DNA from: JAFGDI01 sp963667715
GTDB lineage: Bacteria; Planctomycetota; Phycisphaerae; Sedimentisphaerales; SM23-30
Length of the DNA: 64,000 nucleotides
Assembly (NCBI GenBank): GCA_963667715.1
Contig: OY763926.1
Span: 1,550,001 to 1,614,000 of the forward strand
Direction of reading: 5' to 3'
Made by a program: the position numbers and the translations under genes. A model generated the notes under the pieces. The model saw only the letters and a list, made by a program, of their open reading frames with translations. It was not told the origin of the DNA and ran no database searches. This document shows positions 51,884-58,933 of the stretch, piece after piece; the stretch's first letter is position 1, and every line of letters starts with the position of its first letter.

Positions 51884-52819
51884 TTATATTGATAACGCTT
51901 TCTTCATATCTAATGCGGCCTGTTCAATACATTTTTCCCAATTGTCAGAACCGTATGTTTCTTTGTATTTTGGCTCATTGAATGCATAGATGACTGATCT
52001 TGATGCCGGGATAATAGCACCAGTTCCATCAGCTTTACAGAATTTCATGCAGTCTTCTGGACCGGCTCCCTGTGCGCCATAACCTGGAACCAGGAAGATA
52101 ATGTGAGGATACTTCTCACGCAGGATCTGGGTCTGATCGGCTGTTGTGCCGCCAACTACCATACCTACTGAGCTGTAGCCTGATTTACCCATATACTTGC
52201 TCTCACAAGCTAGTAGGGCAACCTGTTCTGCCAGATGTTCCCAGTATTTCTTACCATTCTCATCTGCAAAATCCTGTAGGATTGCTGCTGATGGGTTTGA
52301 CGCTCTGGTCCATACGAAAAGACCTTTGCCTTCTGCTACTGCGGTGTCAGCAAATGGTATAATACCATCTCTGCCGGCAAAGCCGTTTACTGTTATCGCA
52401 TCTGGCGCAACAATGTATTCCATGTCCATAAAGTCACAATTCTGGATATGACCCTGGGCATAAGATTCTGCGGTTGAACCGATATCGCCACGTTTAACGT
52501 CACCGATTACTTCTACGCCTAGTGCTTCAGCTTCCTGGATCAGTGAGTAATAATTTTCTACACCTTCCCACAGGTACTTCTCAAAGAACGCTATGTTGAT
52601 CTTTACTGCTGGGACAATCGGGGCTACGATCTTCATTGTCTTCGTGCAGAACTCAACTATAGCATCTAGTGCAACTGGCAGGTCTTTGGGATCATTCAGG
52701 TCTGCACGTTCGATTAGCTTCTTGGGGAGCTTGGCGTATACTGGGTCTATTCCAACTGCGGCACATGTGCCTTTTTCTTGTATCGCTGCAGTCAGTCTGT
52801 CAGCAAAATTATTACTCAT
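51884..52819 (-). CDS. pyrF: orotidine 5'-phosphate decarboxylase (type 2)
   Basis: Last step of UMP synthesis. The long subfamily (311 aa) is identified by AAVGIDPVYAKLP, VKINIAFFEKYLWEGV, VIGDVKRGDIGSTA (the catalytic Lys/Asp tetrad) and FLVPGYGAQGAGPEDC. The start ATG at 52819 is clean. Single gene on the minus strand, with a repeat element and terminator downstream. Confidence 0.96.
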   Translation of the reverse strand: MSNNFADRLTAAIQEKGTCAAVGIDPVYAKLPKKLIERADLNDPKDLPVALDAIVEFCTKTMKIVAPIVPAVKINIAFFEKYLWEGVENYYSLIQEAEALGVEVIGDVKRGDIGSTAESYAQGHIQNCDFMDMEYIVAPDAITVNGFAGRDGIIPFADTAVAEGKGLFVWTRASNPSAAILQDFADENGKKYWEHLAEQVALLACESKYMGKSGYSSVGMVVGGTTADQTQILREKYPHIIFLVPGYGAQGAGPEDCMKFCKADGTGAIIPASRSVIYAFNEPKYKETYGSDNWEKCIEQAALDMKKALSI

Positions 52820-53060
52820 GTAGCTGATAATCCTTTCTGTTATATTATCGATCCTTCATAGGTTCACTTGTAATATTCTTTATCTCAAAGTGTAGATTAA
52901 ACCTTTATTTTTATTTCTTTTCAAGGGAAATATAATTTAATAAAATATCTTAGTAAGATAAATGTATATTTTTGGATATGAAACACAAAAAAATACGATA
53001 CTTGATATATTATTTTTGCACAATTGATATTTTTGGTGTACAATAAAATTAACTTATTTA
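52820..53060. other. AT-rich intergenic region upstream of pyrF
   Basis: Promoter region for pyrF on the minus strand, very AT-rich. No ORF, hairpin or repeat is seen before the 53061 element. Confidence 0.4.
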
Positions 53061-53235
53061 AGGTAAACTCTAATAATTGCTTTCGAGGCGAAAACGATGA
53101 TTGATTTTTACTGACAAGGAACGAAGAACCGGGCATATTGGCCCCGAAGTACATCGGGGTTCACGGTTTTTCGTGACGCAGCTCAGGAAAAAACAAGACC
53201 GTTTGTAGCCCGGAATGAATTTTTAGAGGTTGCCT
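53061..53235. repeat. 175-bp terminal-inverted-repeat element, copy 4
   Basis: Begins AGGTAAACTCTAATAATT and ends AATTTTTAGAGGTTGCCT, with flanks ATTTA on the left and TAAAT on the right (read outward these match). The central palindrome is CCCCGAAGTACATCGGGG, with one arm mutated. It lies 31 bp upstream of dapF. Confidence 0.88.
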
Positions 53236-53266
53236 AAATTCTTGAGAAGGTTGAAGGTAGAGATAG

Positions 53267-54169
53267 ATGCTGTTTACGAAAATGCATGGCGCTGGAAATG
53301 ATTATGTATATATAAACTGCTTCAAGGAAACAGTTTCCGATCCAGCTGCTCTGGCTGTCGCTGTTAGCGATCGTCATAAAGGTATTGGTGCTGATGGCTT
53401 GGTGCTTATTTGTCCCACTGACAAGGCTGACGTTCAGATGAGAATGTTCAATGCCGACGGCAGTGAGTCTGAAATGTGCGGTAATGCTGTTAGATGTGTA
53501 TCTAAGTATAGTTATGACAGAGGTTTGGTTACTATTAAACCATTGGATAACGCTATTATGGAAGAGTCCCTCAAATTTGCTTGTCCCGATTCCGATACTT
53601 TGGGGCAGATAGCTGTTCTAACAGGCAATGGTGTGTTGCCGATTGGACTCGCTATCGTTGACGGCAAAGTTGAACAGGCTTGCGTCAATATGGGGGCTCC
53701 TGTTTTGGGGCCTGCTGATATACCTGTTGACCTCTCTGGCGATTCTGTTGTTGATCAGCCGATCAATATTCTATCAACTACTTATGATATGACCTGTGTC
53801 TCTATGGGCAACCCACATGCCGTTGTCTTTTGCGATGATGTAAACTCTGTCGAGCTTGAGAAGATCGGCCCTGTTTTTGAAAATGACAACCTGTTCCCAC
53901 GTCGGATAAATGTGCATTTTGTACAGGTAGTTTCTCCGGATGAAGTGATCATGAGAACCTGGGAACGCGGTAGTGGTATTACCCTTGCCTGCGGTACTGG
54001 TGCTTCTGCGGTTTGTGTTGCCGGTGTACTTACTGGCAAGGCTTCGGCCTCTATTCTCGCTCATTTGCCTGGCGGTGACCTTAGCCTAAACTGGAAGCAG
54101 GATGAAAATATCGTCTATATGACCGGCCCGGCTACTGAGGTATATAGCGGTGATTGGCCGATGGCTTAA
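53267..54169 (+). CDS. dapF: diaminopimelate epimerase
   Basis: Interconverts LL- and meso-diaminopimelate for lysine and peptidoglycan synthesis. The two catalytic cysteines are in GSESEMCGNAVRCV (Cys71) and ITLACGTGASAVC, with KMHGAGNDYVYIN at the start and GNPHAVVF in the middle. 300 aa, slightly long. The presence of DapF is consistent with a DAP-type peptidoglycan. Monocistronic with a terminator at 54198-54245. Confidence 0.97.
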   Translation: MLFTKMHGAGNDYVYINCFKETVSDPAALAVAVSDRHKGIGADGLVLICPTDKADVQMRMFNADGSESEMCGNAVRCVSKYSYDRGLVTIKPLDNAIMEESLKFACPDSDTLGQIAVLTGNGVLPIGLAIVDGKVEQACVNMGAPVLGPADIPVDLSGDSVVDQPINILSTTYDMTCVSMGNPHAVVFCDDVNSVELEKIGPVFENDNLFPRRINVHFVQVVSPDEVIMRTWERGSGITLACGTGASAVCVAGVLTGKASASILAHLPGGDLSLNWKQDENIVYMTGPATEVYSGDWPMA

Positions 54170-54197
54170 ACCCGTCAGTCTGTTTTGGTTTTTAATC

Positions 54198-54245
54198 AGT
54201 TCTGGTCGGGATTGGCATCAATTTTGACCAGAACTGTTTTTTTTT
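54198..54245 (+). terminator. rho-independent terminator after dapF
   Basis: CAGTTCTGGTC and GACCAGAACTG form a perfect 11-bp stem followed by nine T residues. Confidence 0.9.
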
Positions 54246-54522
54246 ATATATGGGGTAGTCTATAGCTCTTGTTTCTTGACTATTTCAATTAAAAGTCCAT
54301 ATAGTTTTATGGGTTTATAGAACAATTCGACGACTATCTGTTAAGTCTATATCTCTATTAGACTTATAGCCATGGGGTATTTGTGGTTATCAGTTCCGTT
54401 GTTTTTGTTCAACTTATTGCTATTTAATTTCGAAATAAATAATGTTATGCCGGTTTCTTCAGGTACTCTGTTGCCTGGCCGGGGCGTTTATGCAATAAAA
54501 ACTTATAGTGGGGTATCTGGTA
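54246..54522. other. upstream region of the REP-type transposase gene
   Basis: AT-rich. It contains a hairpin TAAGTCTA/TAGACTTA (54341-54366). A 70-codon frame at 54372 is judged spurious. Confidence 0.4.
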
Positions 54523-55134
54523 ATGAAAAATTCATTCTTTTTCAGGAAAATTGGTGGAGAACAGCAAAAATCGTATTCGGATAGTAATGATGTATACTTT
54601 GTAACTTTCAGGCTCGCTGACGCTATTCCGGCTAATGACCTCAATAAACTGCATGTCGCTCGTCAGCAGTGGATGGCTGTTCATTCTTTGCCGTACGATG
54701 ACGCCGAGCAGCAGGCCTACGACAAACTCTTCAACCAGAAGATCGAAGGTTGGCTTAATCAAAGCAGCGGAGGCTGTATTCTCAGTCGCCCGGAATGCAC
54801 TTCTATTGTGGTTGACGCTATGTGCTATTTTGATCAGGATCAGTATATGCTCGATCATTGGGTTATTATGCCAAATCACGTGCATGCCATTCTTATTCCG
54901 CAGGGGAGATATTCTGTTGATCAAATTATCCAAAACTGGAAACAGTTTACCAGTAACGAAATAAATCGGGTAACCGGGTTCATGGGATACCATTTATGGC
55001 ATTATGAAACTATCGACCGTGTCGTTAAAGATGAAAAAACTCTTACCGAATACCGCTCTTTTATCGTTGATGAAGCTGAAAAAGAGAGTGGAAATGCGTA
55101 TTTATCTACCCAGAAAGCCGTTGTACTTGTCTGA
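54523..55134 (+). CDS. REP-associated tyrosine transposase (IS200-like Y1 family)
   Basis: HUH-type single-strand DNA transposase relative, domesticated in many genomes and thought to move short palindromic (REP) repeats. The HUH motif is HVH at 119-121 in IMPNHVHAIL. The YFVTFRLAD strand at the N-terminus and WHYETIDRVVKDEKTL near the C-terminus are family blocks. The nucleophile Tyr is probably Tyr177 in TEYRSFIVDEA, though Tyr161 is also possible. ATG at 54523; a GTG 15 bases earlier is in frame. 203 aa, full length. A CTGACCATCGGGCAG hairpin repeat lies 16 bp downstream, as expected for a gene that mobilises such repeats. Confidence 0.88.
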   Translation: MKNSFFFRKIGGEQQKSYSDSNDVYFVTFRLADAIPANDLNKLHVARQQWMAVHSLPYDDAEQQAYDKLFNQKIEGWLNQSSGGCILSRPECTSIVVDAMCYFDQDQYMLDHWVIMPNHVHAILIPQGRYSVDQIIQNWKQFTSNEINRVTGFMGYHLWHYETIDRVVKDEKTLTEYRSFIVDEAEKESGNAYLSTQKAVVLV

Positions 55135-55149
55135 AATGACTATTAACAG

Positions 55150-55264
55150 AGGATTTAGATTAGTAGTTTGTTTTTGAAGTCATTCAATATCAATAATTGC
55201 TAACTACTATCCCGATGCACATCGGGACTAACTCCTCTCAAACTGACCATCGGGCAGTTTGAGT
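55150..55264. repeat. dispersed hairpin repeat (CTGACCATCGGTCAG family), copy 4, beside the transposase gene
   Basis: TAGTTTGTTTTTGAAGTC, then CCCGATGCACATCGGGA, then CAAACTGACCATCGGGCAGTTTG. It follows the HUH transposase gene directly. The region 55265-55445 after it is AT-rich, with a CCCGG-ACATATG-CCGGG hairpin and T-run (55280-55302) that may terminate the transposase transcript. Confidence 0.75.
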
Positions 55265-55445
55265 TAGTTATTCAAAAGATCCCGGACATATGCCGGGATT
55301 TTTTGTTTTAAATTTATCGACTTATTACTTATTGTATGTATCTGTTAATTAGTTTTTTGTAATCGTTCACATGGTTATAGTAATAACAAATATGACACGC
55401 AGTGATGCGAAGTGTAAACAAGTTTCTACTCGCTTTACGCTACTA

Positions 55446-55592
55446 TCTTAAAGCAGGCGTAGCCTGAGCTAAAAATCAGATAGTATCGAGCGAAGCGAGA
55501 AACCAGAGCTTGTTTCTTATTACTTATTTCTTGTTACTAAACAAGTTAGCCTATAGTTAGCATTGCTATCTATGCAAACATTGTGGACGGTT
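55446..55592. repeat. 147-bp repeat (CAGGCGTAGCCTG family), copy 1
   Basis: ACTATCTTAAAGCAGGCGTAG opens the repeat in a stem with AGATAGTA. The CAGGC-GTA-GCCTG hairpin, GAGCGAAGCGAG, CTTGTTTCTTATTACTT and a terminal GTGGACGGTT follow. More diverged than copies at 56655-56800 and 61145-61291. It lies upstream of the glycerol-1-phosphate dehydrogenase gene. Confidence 0.75.
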
Positions 55593-55637
55593 GTTTTTTA
55601 CGATTGTGTTTTTTTCGAGTTAGATAGATAAAGATAT

Positions 55638-56636
55638 ATGCTTTTTACACTTGCGACAAGGTTACCGGTAATTCTTAGTGTTGGCCCTGGGCTTCTCGGC
55701 TCAATTGACGAGATTATTGCCAAACACAATCTCTCGTTCCCTAATAAGCTCGTTGTCACGATGCCGGTACTTAAGGATATTGTCACAAGCCAGATCGACG
55801 GCAGCTGTAAAGATATATTCCTGGTTGAAAATTACTGCCTTACCGAAGCCGATCGCTTGATAAAGTATCTCGAAAAATGTGCTCCTGACACCCTTATACT
55901 CGCCGTCGGCGGCGGCCAGGTTATCGACGTTGTTAAGTATGCCGCAACCAGAACATCTATGAACTTCCTCTCCGTGCCTACTGCTTTGAGCAACGACGGC
56001 ATTTATTCGCCCGTTGTCGTTTTATCTGACAGCTCAAAACGTATTCGCACAAATGGTAATATCCCGCTTGGCATTATCGTTGATACAACTGTGGTCAAGT
56101 CAGCTCCTGAAATGGCTATTCGCTCTGGGATCGGTGATGTACTCTCAAATAAGGCGGCCTTACTCGACTGGCAGCTTGCCTCAGACAAATACGGCGAGTT
56201 CGTAAACGATTTCGCTCGCACGCTTTCTATGATGAGTTGTGATATGCTGCTTACTCTCGACCCGGACGATTTCGGCTCGGAAGAGTTCATCAGTCGTCTG
56301 GCGTATTGTCTGGTTATGAGCGGTCTGGCAATGGAAATAGCCGGCAGCAGTCGCCCATGTAGCGGCGGCGAACACGCTATAAGCCATGCCATTGATGAGC
56401 TATACCCTGACCGCTCAACTTTCCATGGTATTCAGGTTGGCGCAGCCACACCGCTGATACTCAAACTACACGGCAAAGATACCGCCAGACTCGAAGATTT
56501 TATGCAAAAGTTACAGCTCCCTAAAAGCTTGCAGGAGTGCGGCTTCTCCTGCGATGAAATAGACCGCATCCTTCTCCACGCCCGCGACAGCCGCAGTCGT
56601 AAAACCATCCTGAACGAAGTCAAACTGCCCCTATAA
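55638..56636 (+). CDS. sn-glycerol-1-phosphate dehydrogenase-like enzyme (AraM/EgsA family)
   Basis: NAD(P)H-dependent, metal-binding dehydrogenase predicted to reduce DHAP to sn-glycerol-1-phosphate. Cofactor loop AVGGGQVIDVVKYAA; substrate strand VPTALSNDGIYSPVVV; metal ligands likely Asp in SGIGDVLSN, His in PCSGGEHAISHA and His in STFHGIQVG. SGSSRPCSGGEH-type blocks separate this family from glycerol dehydrogenases. 332 aa, slightly shorter than archaeal enzymes. G1P is the archaeal lipid backbone, but AraM-type bacterial enzymes exist. No lipid gene (GGGP synthase) is adjacent. Flanked by two copies of the 147-bp repeat. Confidence 0.85.
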   Translation: MLFTLATRLPVILSVGPGLLGSIDEIIAKHNLSFPNKLVVTMPVLKDIVTSQIDGSCKDIFLVENYCLTEADRLIKYLEKCAPDTLILAVGGGQVIDVVKYAATRTSMNFLSVPTALSNDGIYSPVVVLSDSSKRIRTNGNIPLGIIVDTTVVKSAPEMAIRSGIGDVLSNKAALLDWQLASDKYGEFVNDFARTLSMMSCDMLLTLDPDDFGSEEFISRLAYCLVMSGLAMEIAGSSRPCSGGEHAISHAIDELYPDRSTFHGIQVGAATPLILKLHGKDTARLEDFMQKLQLPKSLQECGFSCDEIDRILLHARDSRSRKTILNEVKLPL

Positions 56637-56654
56637 CCCATTTTCAATATATTG

Positions 56655-56800
56655 TAATACAGGCGTAGCCTGTAATAAAAAATCAAACAGTTTCGAGCGG
56701 AGCGAGAACCCAGAGCTTGTTTCTTGTTACTTATTTCTTGTTACTTAACAATTTTAGTAACTATTAACTTTGGTACCAGTCCATACACTGTGAACGGTTA
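56655..56800. repeat. 147-bp repeat (CAGGCGTAGCCTG family), copy 2
   Basis: Starts ATACAGGCGTAGCCTGTAAT, contains TTTCGAGCGGAGCGAG and ends CACTGTGAACGGTT. Nearly identical to 61145-61291. Confidence 0.85.
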
Positions 56801-56867
56801 AACTATTTCGTATGTCTTGCTAGTTCACATTAGCCATCTCTTCGATTAATTGCTATAATATCCAGCT

Positions 56868-57632
56868 ATGACTGATGATCATATAGACAATACCAGATAC
56901 TCTCGCCAGTCTGCCTTCGACCACATTGGCACCGCCGGCCAGGCTGCCATCTCAAAAGGGCGGGTACTGCTCATCGGCTGTGGGGCACTGGGTACAAATA
57001 TCGCGTCAACCCTCGTCAGAGCCGGCGTCAAATCACTTCATATCGCCGATCCAGATACTGTCGAGCTTAGTAACCTACAGCGTCAAACCCTGTTCGATGA
57101 GTCAGACGCACATGCCGGCTCATATAAGGCGCAAGCAGCCATCGACAAACTCAAACAGATCAACCACGAAGTCGAGCTCAGCTCTTTCGTCGGCAGATTT
57201 GACCAGTCGACTATATCAGACTTCACCGCCAGTGATTACGATATCATCCTTGACGGCACAGACGATATCGTTGCCCGCTTCCTGATAAACCAATACGCAG
57301 TCAACAATAAGCTCCCGTGGGTCTATGGAGCCGTTGCCGGCAGTAGCGGACTGGCTGCTTTCTTCCCACCCGGCGGCAATCCCTGCCTAAACTGCATCTT
57401 CGACCAACCCCAAAAAAGAACCGATGTCGATACCGCACAGAACAGGGGGGTAATCTCGCCTGTTGTGACAATGACAACCTCACTCCAATGTGCATGGGCC
57501 ATGAAATATCTCGCTGGCCAGAAGGTGCAACCGGAATTAGCTCATTTTGATATCTGGGCCAACCAATTCGCCTTCTCCACGCTCGTTTCTGCCGGAGATA
57601 AGTGCCAAACCTGCCACAGCCAGGCCCGATAA
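56868..57632 (+). CDS. ThiF/MoeB/HesA family adenylyltransferase
   Basis: E1-like enzyme that adenylates the C-terminus of a ubiquitin-fold sulfur carrier (ThiS or MoaD type). Nucleotide site GRVLLIGCGALGTN (31-44); arginine finger in SNLQRQTLF; DGTDDIVARFLIN; zinc-binding CLNC and CQTCH pairs. No rhodanese domain and no obvious cysteine in the crossover loop. 254 aa is typical of ThiF or MoeB. The sulfur-carrier gene is not nearby, so thiamin versus molybdopterin pathway cannot be decided. Confidence 0.9.
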   Translation: MTDDHIDNTRYSRQSAFDHIGTAGQAAISKGRVLLIGCGALGTNIASTLVRAGVKSLHIADPDTVELSNLQRQTLFDESDAHAGSYKAQAAIDKLKQINHEVELSSFVGRFDQSTISDFTASDYDIILDGTDDIVARFLINQYAVNNKLPWVYGAVAGSSGLAAFFPPGGNPCLNCIFDQPQKRTDVDTAQNRGVISPVVTMTTSLQCAWAMKYLAGQKVQPELAHFDIWANQFAFSTLVSAGDKCQTCHSQAR

Positions 57633-57687
57633 ACATAGTAAAATGCTTTTATTTACTATTTTAATTGAAAAAATAGGGCGAAAAGTC

Positions 57688-57715
57688 TTGATTTTAGCGT
57701 AGATTATGCGATAAT
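57688..57715 (+). promoter_or_regulatory. sigma-70-like promoter for rplU
   Basis: TTGATT (57688-57693), 16-bp spacer, GATAAT (57710-57715), 60 bp before the GTG start. Confidence 0.5.
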
Positions 57716-57774
57716 GAGCGACTCACTTTTAGACATAGAAATTGTATTTTGATTATAATACAGGAGATTAAAAC

Positions 57775-58086
57775 GTGTACGCAATTATTGAAGACGGCGG
57801 CAAACAGTATAAGGTAGAGTCAGGCAAGAATGTTACTATTGAACTGCGCGATGCAGAAGCAGGCTCTGCTATTGAATTTGACAAGGTGCTTTTCCTTAAT
57901 GATGATAGCACTAATGAGATCGGTCAGCCATACGTAGCTGGTGCAAAAGTTGCAGCTACTGTTGTTGGCAAGGTTTACGGACCAAAGGTTTATCCTATGC
58001 AGTTCCGTCGCCGTAAAAACTCTCGCAGACGTATTGGTCATCGTCAGAGTTACCTCGAAGTAACTATCGATTCGATCAGCAAGTAA
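57775..58086 (+). CDS. rplU: 50S ribosomal protein L21
   Basis: Large-subunit protein. GTG start with AGGAG upstream; product begins MYAIIEDGGKQYKVESGKNV and contains YGPKVYPMQFRRRKNSRRRIGHRQ, the RNA-binding basic loop. 103 aa is standard. L27 (rpmA), which normally follows, is not present downstream; the next gene is rpsO. Confidence 0.97.
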   Translation: MYAIIEDGGKQYKVESGKNVTIELRDAEAGSAIEFDKVLFLNDDSTNEIGQPYVAGAKVAATVVGKVYGPKVYPMQFRRRKNSRRRIGHRQSYLEVTIDSISK

Positions 58087-58244
58087 TTTTAAGTTTTTAT
58101 TTTAACTAATCTTCTGTGTCAAAATAAGATAAATCTGTTGCTGGCAGTGTAGCCGGAAAATAACAGTATAATAGATACAGGGTAAACTTCTAAGCTGGAT
58201 GATACCGTTGTTCGGGTCAATCCGGGGAAGGAAACAAGGAAAAA

Positions 58245-58508
58245 ATGGATAAAGCAGCAAAAAACAGCGTTATTGCAGAATATGCAACCCATGAAGGCGA
58301 TACTGGTTCTCCTGAAGTTCAGGTAGCTATCTTAACTTACAGGATCAAGGAACTTACCGAACATTTCAAGAGCCACAAGAAGGATCACGCATCTCGTCGC
58401 GGTCTGCTCATGCTCGTTGGTCGTCGTTCTGGCATGCTGAAGTATCTAAAGGGTATCGATGTTAAGCGTTATCAGACTCTGATCGCTAGACTTGGACTTC
58501 GTAAATAA
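58245..58508 (+). CDS. rpsO: 30S ribosomal protein S15
   Basis: Primary 16S rRNA-binding protein. ATG at 58245 after AAGGA. Product: EYATHEGDTGSPEVQVAILT, LTEHFKSHKKDHASRRGLL, GRRSGMLKYL. 87 aa is typical. The 158-bp leader contains a TATAAT box (58167-58172) and CCGGGGAAGGAAACAAGG before the start. rpsO leaders are often autoregulated by S15 in other bacteria. It precedes pnp in the classical rpsO-pnp order, separated by a terminator. Confidence 0.97.
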   Translation: MDKAAKNSVIAEYATHEGDTGSPEVQVAILTYRIKELTEHFKSHKKDHASRRGLLMLVGRRSGMLKYLKGIDVKRYQTLIARLGLRK

Positions 58509-58556
58509 AAAAAGATTAAATTATGCTGATAATAACATAATTTTACGATATATAGT

Positions 58557-58588
58557 AAAGAGGACGCTTCTATAGGGGTGTCCTCTTT
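58557..58588 (+). terminator. rpsO terminator
   Basis: AAAGAGGAC and GTCCTCTTT pair across a 14-nt loop, followed by ATTTGTT. It separates rpsO from pnp. Confidence 0.75.
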
Positions 58589-58933
58589 ATTTGTTATATG
58601 AACTGCTGTAAATACAGCTTTTGGCCCTTGTTACCATCATTAGCATAAGTCCCGAAGCACATCGGGACTTGTGGTTCTTTATTTTGCATTGCAAAATGTG
58701 ACTTTTTCTTTGGGGTAACGGGCCGACAATATGCCGTTCTCTTTCTGAGATGGCTGATAATCTGATAAGTAAATATAGTTTTTTTGGTATTTGTTCCTGA
58801 TTTCTGCGTTCGTTTTGTTGGATAACGGCTGAGTATTTTATGTTGGATGTAACAAGAGGTAATGAAGTAATATTTGTAACGGAACAAGATGTAAGTGTAA
58901 ATTTTTTGAGGAAACAAGAAGTAGGTGTAAATT
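58589..58933. other. rpsO-pnp intergenic region
   Basis: 345 bp. It contains the CATAAGTCCCGAAGCACATC-type hairpin repeat (58646-58674, also at 61750-61780). Just before pnp there is an imperfect 29-bp direct repeat beginning AACAAGATGTAAGTGTAAAT and AACAAGAAGTAGGTGTAAAT (about 58885-58933). Confidence 0.55.

Noticed and set aside
54372..54584. 70-codon frame upstream of the REP-type transposase
   Set aside because: It overlaps the transposase start in another frame, has no homology that I recognise and no conserved composition.
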